NCBI GenBank assembly: GCA_907165275.2
Contig: OU015659.1
Span: 4,444,501 to 4,508,500 of the forward strand
DNA from: Zygaena filipendulae
Taxonomy: Eukaryota > Arthropoda > Insecta > Lepidoptera > Zygaenidae
Direction: 5' to 3'
DNA: 64,000 nucleotides
The notes beneath the pieces were generated by a model, which ran no database searches, had not been told where the DNA came from, and was given only the letters and a program-made list of their open reading frames with translations. This document shows positions 12,601 to 21,466 of this stretch, in pieces. The position numbers and the translations under genes were made by a program. Numbering within the stretch: position 1 is the stretch's first letter; each line of letters begins with the position of its first letter.

Positions 12601-13160
12601 TCCATATTATCCTCCTCCTCCATTTATAACAATTTAATCTATGTATGTAAGATTTTTGACATGTAATTATTAATTACCAAATAAATTAATATGAATATGA
12701 ATATCCTCTTCCTCCCGTTTTATAGACGATTTAATAGTAGATTTTACAACAAGTGCACAAAACAAACCATTTGGATCGGAGACTTTTAGCTGACAGTAAT
12801 GTCGAGGATAAAATGGTTTTGTGGACGAGTTATAAACTCTGCTTTTCACTTCGATTGCGAGGAAATAAAACATAACATTTCTTTAATTAAAATTCAAAGT
12901 AAAATTAGTACAGTTTTGAATACTGAAGGAAGGGTATTTATGTCTTAAAAAACACACAAAGCAAATAAATTAAAATAAATATTATAAAATAACAAATTCT
13001 ATTTAAGAACCTCTTATTATGTTTGGCTGTAAGACTCATTTTCTTTGCCTTAATATAGAGATACATTTATGAGTAGATACGTTAATGCACTCGTGCACAA
13101 AATTCGATTCTGTGCAGCCTATATCCTGCACAAACGCACTATAAGAGTATGACAAGTGAA
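9700..13160. other. Gene-free AT-rich stretch with repeat relics
   Basis: No exon is supported. Visible pieces are a diffuse interspersed repeat around 10,860-11,250 (no termini found), a tRNA-like segment at 11,608-11,672, and a LINE-tail-like phrase near 12,490 (GTCCAGCATTGGACCTCTAT). The rest I cannot assign. Confidence 0.4.
11608..11672 (-). repeat. tRNA-like SINE head
   Basis: On the minus strand it reads GATGGTCTAGTATTTAACG (A-box-like) and, about 30 bases later, GGGTTCGATTCTCG (B-box). The acceptor stem does not pair well, so a SINE head or tRNA pseudogene is likelier than a functional tRNA. Confidence 0.45.
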
Positions 13161-13162
13161 AA

Positions 13163-13211
13163 AACATACATACAATCGAATGCATAACCTCCTCCTTTTT
13201 GGAAGTCAGTT
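13163..13211 (-). repeat. Terminal fragment of ACCGACTTCC-family repeat
   Basis: About 50 bases containing AACCTCCTCCTTTTTGGAAG match the left terminus of the elements at 5.7, 35.1 and 56.7 kb. Only the end is present. Confidence 0.7.
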
Positions 13212-13525
13212 AAAAAATGATTAATTCCTGCTCATCCCACCGCAGTCCATTCTCTGTAGTGTAACGAAAGGGAAAATAATATAAACTAACTAAAATAATG
13301 AAAACTAGAGACCATGGACCAATTGTAAAATGAATTCATTCAATTAAAAGCTCACATTATAGAAAAATGTGTGATTGATTTGTTAGTGAATCCTCAAAAC
13401 GAGTCAACAGATATGAAGTGTTGCATGAGTGTATAATATTTACTTAGATTTTTCTCATTTTAAGTGAATAATAATATGTAATTTGTTCTTATGAAAAATA
13501 AATACTTAAAACCTAAATCGTAGGT

Positions 13526-16500
13526 CTACTTATAAAATGAGTGACGCTTACCCATCTGCGGCTGCTGCTGTATCATGCCGGACACGTCGGAGAAGTAGAT
13601 GGGCTGATTGTTGTCGGTCATGTAGCTGGGCTGCATGAGGTGCGGCGCGTGGGCGGGCGCGTGGGCGGGTGCGTGGGCGGGCGCGTGGGCGTGGGCGGGC
13701 GCGTGGGCGGGCGCGGGCGCGGGCCCGGCGGCGGGGAGCGGCTGCTGCCGCCACTTGCCGCCGTCGTCGTGCAGCGCCTGCGTCTTCTGCATGCGCTCCA
13801 CCTGCTTGTACGTGGGCTCGCCGCCGATGTAGTCGCGCTTCATGCGGTTGTGGTTGCGTATCTCGTGCTTGCGCAGGTCCGATCTGTTGTGTTTTGTGCA
13901 GACAGTCAGCAGTGGAAATATGTGAACACCTTTGACAGTCATTGAATGGAAATAAGTCTTATTATGATGGTAATGAGCAAAAATACAGAATATATGCATA
14001 AAGAATCGACACTCTCCGCCTGGCGCCTCCACCGATTTCATGCCTCCTCATAGCCCGCGGAAGTTTCTTGGTAAATTCCGAGGCAAGTTTGACACATTTT
14101 TTTTTAATGTCATAGGGGCAAACGGGCAAATGGTACACCTGATGGTAAGTGATTACCGCCGCCCATGGACGTCTGCAACACCAGAAGGCATGCAGGTGCG
14201 TTGCCGACCTGGAAAGGGGATGGCAACTGGCTTTCACAACTGCCGGAACACTTGGCGGTATGCTTGGCGACAGATTTGCAACTTGAAGGTGGTAGCTAGA
14301 CGGGCACTAGAGAGCGCCCTACCACCATGCTATGGTTTCCTCACGATGTCTTCCTTCACCGACAGCTCAAGCTCATTGTCGAGGTTTGAACCTACGCCTT
14401 GCGGCGTTTGATCCGAACGCACTAACCACTGAGCTATCATCGCTAAACGTGTAGAAAAAACATGTGGACAATTATTCACTGACAGCTGCCAGTGACTGTC
14501 ACTTGTCAGCTCGCTGTCAACCTTACGATACGCGTGTACGTACAAGCCGGCCGTGTGAACTCGTGTGAACTTGCGCTTCTGTATATAGTCTGTACTGTTT
14601 GGTATACCGTATAAGTGCAGGCGGCACTTACTTGTAGCAGAAGTCGCGGCCGCAGTAGTTGCACGTGTGCTTGATGTTCATGTGCGCCGCCTCGTGGTGC
14701 TCCCGCAGCGCCGAGTTCGTGCGGAACGCCTTCTCGCACATCATGCACTGTACCAAAGCTAACATGTACGTACATTTTATGTTCTCCTTACGTGTCGAGT
14801 GCACACACAAACAGACAGACAAAAATTGATTTGACGTTATGTCTATACTAATATCACTACATATCCTTACATCTTATCTTATATATAAATCACGTGTCAC
14901 GTTGTTTGTCTGCGATGGACTCCAAAACTACTGAACGGATTTTGATAAAATTTCTAACCATTTATAATATGTTTATCCCGGAATTCCCGCGGGAACTCCG
15001 AAATTAATGCGGGAAACAGCTAATCACCGTAAACTACTGTCAGGGGTACAAAGAAGGACGTAGAGTACTTTTTTCCCGGAAATATCGCGGGAACTCCGAA
15101 ATCACCGCGGATGAAATCACGGGGGACAGCTAGTAGGTAATATTATAAAACAAAGTGCTCCGCTGCGCCTGTCTGTCTGTTCTCATGCGATTTTTTCACC
15201 AATAGATAGAGTGATTCATGAGGAAGATTTAGGTGTATAACTTGTCGAGGTTTTGTGCAAATTGGTTTAAATATAATTGATGGAAATGTTGAAAAAAGTG
15301 CATTTTTTTGCATATCTACTACAAGTTGTCAGGGTTACCCACGTTAATTTCGAAGTTCCCGCGCGAATTCCAGAATAAAAAGTAGCCTGTCCTTCTCTAT
15401 ACCCCTGACAACGTGTATACGAAATTTCATGATGATCGGTTGAGCCGTTAACGGTTAAAGCTACGACTTCGTAGGAGAGCGGTGCCGCTATCTAGTACGG
15501 TTGTAATGTAGCGGTGGATGACGTCACTAAAACGTTGTCCATGCAAACCAACGCGACAGAGTAGGTTTCCTAGAGAACGTCGAGAGTCACCCTAATACGT
15601 ATAACGGCCGCTAGATTACGCCACCGTAATCTCGTAATCGCTCTCCTAGGAAACCGTAACAAACAAAAATTATTTGTGGGCGTCCAAGCAAAAAGTGTAA
15701 CCAGTAGTGAGGTATTGAGTTAATACTAGATTCGGTGTCTAGAATAGTCTACTATTGATATTAAGGATAAAAAAAATATTCAAAAACTAGCACAGTTTTT
15801 TTTTTATCAGATATTTGATGTTGAACAACTTTTTCTTAGCTTAAGCTTAAGCTTTTTCAGAATTTCAACTTAAAAAAGTTTGAGTGAAAAAAAAACACCT
15901 ACTTTCTTGTTACACAGATTTTTATATACTGTAGATTAAGATTTATTATGAAATTGTAGAAAATTGAGCATTTATTAAATTATAACGACTGAACGGATTT
16001 GGATGAAATTTGACATGCACGTTGTCAGGGGTACAGAAAAGGACATATGGTACTTTTTATCCCGGAATGCCCGCGGAAACTCCGAAATTACCGCGGGGCA
16101 CAGCTAGTTAATAATAAATTAAAATCGCGGACGCAACCTTTTCACCCAACTTTACAAAACCTCTTATATCTCGGAAACTAAATGTCACGAACTGGTACCT
16201 TTTAGCTTGGACGCCCACATTTTTACATTTATAATAATAAGCATAGATAGACGGTCACCTTGAACTGTTTCTCTTGGTGCGTGAGCTTGTGCTTGTTGAG
16301 ATTGGAGGGGTTGACGAAGGTGGCGGGGCAGTGCGCGCACTTGTACGGCTTCTCGCCGGTGTGCGTGCGCATGTGCATCACCAGGTAGTACTTGTGCTTG
16401 CACTTGTACGGGCACAGGTCGCAGAAGAAGTTGAACGTGTTCGTGTGCACCATCCTGGCCGCACACAAAATAATACCTATAGGCATGTCTCCGGGGGTAC

Positions 16501-19500
16501 GGAAATCAAAACTCTATTAATAGGCCGTCAGTTAGATAGTAAAAAAAATTAAGACGCGTACCTATATTGTGCTTTTTCAAATTAATGAAAAATACTTGCA
16601 CAGCACATTAAAGTTCAGGAGTGGGGGCTAGTGATGTCATATGCATGTAAAAACTGTACCTGTTTGTGACACCACGCGACATTTCGACTGAACGTATCTC
16701 GGTTATTTTTTGCTTACGGAAAAAAAATACTTGTGTAATATTTTTTATGAATCTACAGGACGGGCTACAAAAATGTAGTCAAATAGCCTATTAAGATAAC
16801 ATCCTCAGTGCATACATGTGATTTTTGAGCCTGGCGATGATGGGGAACTCCTTGCCGCAGGTGGGGCACTTATGTGGCACGCTCTGCTTGTGGATGTGCC
16901 GCATGTGCTGCGCGATGCTGAGCACCAGCTGCCCGCACACGTCGCACGCGAGCCGCATGCACTGCCGCTCGCGCCGGTGCGCCACCAACTTCTCCTGGGG
17001 AGGATTCCATTACATTTGTGACTAATTCACGATGGAATAAATTCAAATTCAAATAAATACTTTATTGCCCCAGAAGGAACAGTAAAAAGAAAAGACTGAT
17101 CAAAAGGCGGCCTTATTGCTAGAGGCAATCTTTTCGAAGCAACCTTAAGGTGATAGAGAGCTTTAGATATAAACTAGAAGCTATAATGTTAATTTTATTC
17201 ATGCACTTTGCACCTGTCACTGTACTAGTGACACTTAGTTTATTATTTGTGGTGGTAAAAATTGTTAGTAATCTCAGGACAATAACTATATATAATTATT
17301 GTTCTGAGTTAGTAATAGACATGATGACAGACAATAAAAATCAAAATTCTATATAGTCCGTGAGTTAAATAGTTAAAAAATAATAGACACGTATTTGTTG
17401 CTTTATCAAATTATTTAAAAAATACTTTGATAACACGCATTATAGTTTAGAAGTGGGGGCTAATGACGTAATTATCTATACTAATATTATAAAGAGCAAA
17501 ATGTTTGTAACGTTGTAGGGGGTAATCTCTAGATCTACTGAACCGATTTTGAAAATTCTTTCACTTATGCGAAGTTACAGTGATCCTGAGTGTCATAGGG
17601 TACTTTTACTTCCGAAAACCATGGAGGTACAGCTATCTCTGGATCTACTAAACCGATTTTAAAAATTCTTTCACTTATAAGAAGCTACAATGAGTGACGT
17701 AAAGTACTTTTTATACCGAAATTCCCGCGGGAACTCCGGAGACGTGAGTTTGTGAGGTTTTAGGAGGTGATCGCTGGATTTACTGAACCAATTTTTAAAA
17801 TTATTTCACTGATTTATAGGAAGCTACAGTGATCCTGCGGGATATAGGGTACTTTTTATCCCGGGATTCCCGCGGGAACTCCGGAGTTTGTGAGGTTGTA
17901 ATCTCTGGATCTACTGAAGCAATTTTGAAAGTTCTTTCACTTATAGGAAGTTAAAGTGATTTTGAGTGACATAGTGACATAGGGTACTTTTTATCCCGGA
18001 ATTCCCGCGGGAAAAGCCGCGGTGGTCAGCTAGTCTATAATATTATAAAGTGGTAAAGTCTGAGATTGTGAATTTGTGAATAGGCTAGTTTCCTAAATTT
18101 TTTTTAGTCCGTTTTGTAGATTATTAAAATATATTGGACACGTATTTTTTTATTTTTTATGTAACCAAAAAATAACGGAGATATATCAAGTCGAAATTTC
18201 ACATGACGTCACGCCTCGCTACAGTTTGTTCGCACGTTATAGCGAGCGGTGACGTCACGAGTCCCCCACCCTAAACTTTAATGCGCTTTATCTATGCATA
18301 TTTCCATTATTTTAAAAAAGCAAAAAATACGTGTCTTTTATTTTTTTATTATCTAACTGACGGACTAAATAGAATTTTGATTTTTTTACCCAGGAAACTA
18401 GCCTATTGGGAGTTTGTAGCGTTGTAGGGGGTAATCTCTGAATTTAATAAACCGATTTTGAAAATTCTTTTACCAATAGAAAGCCACGTTATTTGTGAGT
18501 GTCATAGGCTATATTGTAACCCGGAATTCCCGCGGGAACTCCGAAATTACCGCGGATGAAACCGCGGGGGAACAGCTAGTTATGTATAAAGTGTAGGTAG
18601 GTACCTACGTCACACGATCACCGTTATTTTTTGACTAGGTCACAGATAATATAATACTATACTAGACTAGGTTTTATATAGATACTTTAAAAAAAAATAT
18701 GTGTTAAATTTTATATATTATAGCATACACATTGTCAGGGGTATAGAAAAACATAGGATATGTTTTATCCCGAAATTCCCGCGGGTGTAATCATAATAAC
18801 TACATAGTTGGTAAGTACTAACATAAAAATAAAAAACCCTTGATCATTCCCAACAGAAGCTTTGATCGCATGTTTCTTTTAATTTATTTGAATTTTGAAG
18901 CTTGAAGGGATTGATAACACCACCTTAAAAACTAAGAGGACGAAATTGACTCATAAAGTAGTTTCAGGGGAAAAAAAGAGATACAGTGATCATCCATAAA
19001 ACTGGTACAATCACTCACCTTATTTGGGAATGTAAGGTCACATGGTGAGCACTTGAACTGCTTCACTTTGGGAGCTTTCTGTTGCAAGGACCTTTCTATT
19101 TTCTTGCGTTCTCTCTCCCTTTTCTCCTCAATCTTCATCCTCTTTAGTTTCATTTGATGCAATATCAAATGGAAATCATGTTTTGAGTATGGATACGAGT
19201 GAATTGAGGGATCACCTGTTGAATATACAACAATTGCTGTTACATCCTTAAATTTAATCAATAATAAACACTTATTTTTGTAATTGATATTGATAATGGT
19301 AAATTTCCATATTTTGGAAATAATTTGAAGCCATTGGTGCAAATTTGAATTTGTTTATTTTTTGAACTTTTCAACTGCTACAATCTATATCTTCCAACCT
19401 ACTAAAAGTTGCAAAACATACATGAGGATCATACATCTTAATAAAAGGTTTTTTTGGACATTAGGAAGTGATCCTGTTTGGGATATTGACAGACAGAAAT

Positions 19501-20743
19501 TCTGAATATTATTATTTTAGAGTGTCCTGGTAATTGGTTTTATCATTATAAAAGCAATTTTATTAATACGAAATACAAAAGATGCACTATCCCTGCATCA
19601 ATAAGGAGCATTTGATGCAGGAATGGTGCTTTTTGGTGTTTGCATAAGTAGGATACAGTTAATATAAGAACTTCCATCTCATTCACATAAAATTTATGGT
19701 AGCGAAATACTTATTAGCTAATTACCCATAGGATTCAATATCTTTTTAAACTTTTTATCAGATGTTTCACAGTTTTTCTTGAAAATCATCGCAATCTTCA
19801 ATGTATCCAAGCAAGATGTACAGATGAATTTAGGGAGTGAATCATCTACACTTATCTAGGAACAAAAAAAAAATTGTTGACAGTACAATTGACATTTTAG
19901 CATGTGTATAAATTAGAGCTTAATTAAGTGAAACACTTTTAACTTACACAAACATTGGTGATACTACGTATAGCACTCATAATATCATATCCTTCAATTT
20001 TGTCACTCAGCGGTGTGCAACCACTTTTAGCGCAAACTCTACAAATCATATCCTTTGCTAAACGCACATCTCTTTTACTGTAAATATAAAATAAAATATC
20101 ATTGTAGATTCATAATAAATAACAATGTGTAAAAATAGTAGATGAAAAGTACACACATACAGGCTTTTCAAACTATAGCATATTTTAGACAGTGTAAATA
20201 AAAAAATTAATTACAACACTCCACCGTAGATGGCCAATGTTCTACATGTTTTATGTGATTTTAATATTACTCTTATTCGATTTATAGAGAAAAGTTGACT
20301 TTTGCCCAATTGACCAGAGACTTTAGTTTTTTTATTGGCATATCTAAATGGAAACAGTGGGAGAGAAGGCATAAAAACAGCTTGTCTGCACTGCTTTGAA
20401 AACATCACTGAAATTCGATTGATTGGTCTATGTAACATAATTGTATCATCAAATACGTAGGTAAATAACTTTAATTATGTACTTAGTATGTGTTTATGTT
20501 CCCTCAGGACCTCTTTGATACATAATATACCAGGATAAAAAGTATTAACCATGTTGATTCAAACTAGAAGCTTCCTAACTACATGGCGATACTTCTAACG
20601 AGGTATTTTCACACATACCTATCGTTAATAAGTTTCTGCCAATGATCATTATTGCTGTTCCCTTCATCTTCACTGTGAGCTATCGTGGGATATTTTTTAA
20701 TTTTACATCTCGATAGCATGTTTTTAGTTATGTAGACTGCCAT
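13526..20743 (-). CDS. ZAD and C2H2 zinc-finger protein (gene A)
   Basis: Predicted nuclear DNA-binding protein of 476 residues. Exons (descending) are 20743-20619, 20077-19948, 19855-19726, 19215-19019, 16994-16816, 16454-16259, 14747-14632 and 13883-13526. All junctions are GT-AG and in phase (2,0,1,0,2,0,2). Residues about 54-120 form a ZAD dimerisation domain (CRVC at 54-57, CTSC at 97-100) split by an intron. A Lys/Glu/Arg-rich linker (150-180) leads to seven fingers: a C2HC finger at 184-206, a shortened finger at 211-229, then five regular fingers to residue 369. The linker HTGEKPYKC is present. The C-terminus carries an Ala-His-Ala-Pro repeat. A donor-like GTAAGC at 13,551 could remove the last seven residues in an alternative form. 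The start is the first ATG in exon 1. ZAD-C2H2 genes are an insect-expanded family, usually transcription factors. The target is unknown. Introns contain a SINE and many rolling-circle repeats. Confidence 0.9.
13632..13735 (-). repeat. Coding minisatellite (Ala-His-Ala-Pro)
   Basis: About eight imperfect copies of a GC-rich 12-base unit (GCGTGGGCGGGC on the plus strand) lie inside the last exon of gene A. They encode alternating Ala-Pro-Ala-His, and the frame is kept because the unit is a multiple of three. Confidence 0.85.
14096..14443 (-). mobile_element. tRNA-derived SINE, near full length
   Basis: On the minus strand the head GCGATGATAGCTCAGTGG (A box) is followed by GGTTCAAACCTCG (B box), a body of about 250 bases, and the tail phrase CCCTATGACATT with an A-run. 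It sits in the last intron of gene A. Body pieces of the same family occur at 53.1, 59.9 and 60.2 kb. Confidence 0.85.
14876..15133 (+). mobile_element. Lep1/Helitron-like double unit
   Basis: Two element 3' domains in series. The first (ending GGGAAACAGCTAATC) has lost its CTAG, and the second ends GGGGGACAGCTAG at 15,133. The 5' end is ATATATAAATCACGTGTC. The same fused pair occurs in reverse at 51,927-52,211. It lies in an intron of gene A. Confidence 0.8.
15323..15465 (-). repeat. Lep1/Helitron-like fragment
   Basis: Shows AATTTCGAAGTTCCCGCGCG, CCTGACAACGTGTA and ATGATGATCGGTTGAGCC. The CTAG end is missing. Confidence 0.7.
15474..15646. mobile_element. Short TIR element with TA duplication (MITE)
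   Basis: Flanked by TA at 15,472-15,473 and 15,647-15,648, with ends GGAGAGCG and CGCTCTCC. Length is about 173 bp. It contains TGACGTCA at 15,519-15,526. The TIRs are short, so the call is moderate. Confidence 0.5.
15980..16107 (+). mobile_element. Lep1/Helitron-like 3' half
   Basis: Contains CTGAACGGATTTGGATGAAA, CACGTTGTCAGGGGTACAGA and ATCCCGGAATGCCCGCGG, and ends GGGGCACAGCTAG (16,104-16,107). The 5' half is absent. Confidence 0.75.
16488..16797. mobile_element. AGTCCGTC-family MITE, diverged copy
   Basis: Shares the AATCAAAACTCTATTAAT, GCCGTCAGTTAGATAGTAAA, CATTAAAGTT, CGGTTATTTTTTGCTTACG and ACGGGCTA blocks with the copies at 18.1, 29.1 and 54.5 kb. It is eroded, and the TGACGTCA sites have decayed to TGATGTCA. 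It lies in an intron of gene A. Confidence 0.65.
17325..17474. mobile_element. AGTCCGTC-family MITE, left half, split by rolling-circle insertion
   Basis: The left half ends at TAATGACGTAAT, where the rolling-circle block begins. A right-half-like piece (GATCACCGTTATTTTTTGAC) resumes after about 18,600, so one MITE copy was probably split. Confidence 0.6.
17475..18033 (+). mobile_element. Lep1/Helitron-like element with about four internal repeats
   Basis: Starts TCTATACTAATATTATAAAG and ends GGTGGTCAGCTAG. Between them lie about four serial 130-140-bp units, each with TCT(A/G)GATCTACTGAA, AATTCTTTCACTTAT and a CCCGCGGGAA block. The 3' CTAG is followed at once by a second 5' terminus. Confidence 0.8.
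18034..18579 (+). mobile_element. Second Lep1/Helitron-like copy, head-to-tail, split by a MITE
   Basis: The 5' terminus TCTATAATATTATAAAG begins at 18,034, directly after the preceding CTAG. It is interrupted by the TA-flanked MITE at 18,083-18,403, resumes with GAGTTTGTAGCGTTGTAGGG, and ends GGGGGAACAGCTAG at 18,576-18,579. Confidence 0.8.
18083..18403. mobile_element. AGTCCGTC-family MITE, intact copy with TA duplication
   Basis: The 13-bp TIRs AGGCTAGTTTCCT and AGGAAACTAGCCT match perfectly (boundary base shared with the TA target). Inner arms carry AGTCCGT and GGACACGTATTTTTT in inverted order. Two TGACGTCA octamers sit near the centre (18,204-18,211 and 18,250-18,257). No coding capacity. 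The TA target points to Tc1/mariner-type mobilisation. Confidence 0.8.
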
Positions 20744-21466
20744 TTTATTTGTTAACAAGATTTTATTGTAAAATATTGTAAACAATACAATCCAGTTCAA
20801 ACTTGTGGTTAATCATTTAGTAATTTACTGGTTTTCGATTTCTAGTCTCAAGAGCATGAAACATAGATACACAAACTACTCATAGATAGTGATTAAAATG
20901 ACGGATCTTTGCTTGACACATCAAAATAATTATTCTCAGTCCGTAGTTCATTCTCCGTCTACGTTCTCAGTCACTAGCCATAGCCACAAATTATTTTTTT
21001 GGGCAGAAGCAGAAGGAAATTTAGTTCATATAGCCAATTCAGTGGTTTATTTCTGATCTGGTATTTTCTGAAGTTAATAGGGTACTGCATGAATTTTTTT
21101 TTCAGTCTATTTTAAAGATATTATAGCCTACTTAAACAAAGCAAGAAAAAGAAAAAAATATATGAATAAATTAATGAAATGGAGCGTTTCAAAGTTCCTA
21201 CTTTAGACCTTACCGCCGAAACGCGGAATGACGCATGACGAAAATGCATCTCACCAATGCATTTCGATGTAAATAACTTCAGAAGAAAAAAATAGTACTG
21301 AATTGGCTGTATGGACTTAGCTTCCTTTGCCTTCTCCATTGGGGTAAATTAAAAAAAGAAACGATTGATTTGATTTTGTTTCAACTTTCAATTGTTTTCA
21401 TAATAATAGAAATAGGTAATTTTATAAATAAAAAATATCTGTCTTACAATCAGATTAAATATTAAG
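20744..21466. promoter_or_regulatory. Shared divergent promoter region of genes A and B
   Basis: The start codons of the two zinc-finger genes are only 723 bases apart and point outward. I see no clear TATA box. A TA-type MITE (21,079-21,352) occupies almost half of the gap. Regulation by a common region is inferred from spacing only. Confidence 0.55.
21079..21352. mobile_element. AGGGTACTTGCATGAA-family MITE, right-truncated, in shared promoter
   Basis: The left end TAGGGTACTGCATGAATT and the following 150 bases closely match the intact copy at 25,431-26,099. The right end and the last 250 bases are missing. It includes CCTTACCGCCGAAACGCGGA and the motif AGCTTCCTTTGCCTTC. Confidence 0.8.

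Noticed and set aside
13541..13945. Long plus-strand frames opposite the last exon of gene A
   Set aside because: Shadows of the GC-rich Ala/His/Pro repeat on the other strand; no splice or start context.
14370..14443. Functional tRNA gene on the minus strand
   Set aside because: The tRNA-like head continues into a SINE body whose tail recurs at three other sites.
17475..18033. CRISPR-like array of about 135-bp units
   Set aside because: Units are adjacent, diverged, lack unique spacers, and end in a rolling-circle terminus in a eukaryotic context.
18644..18670. CACAGATAATATAATACTAT phrase shared with 48.83 kb
   Set aside because: Short and AT-rich; probably the edge of a common repeat, but I could not define an element around it.
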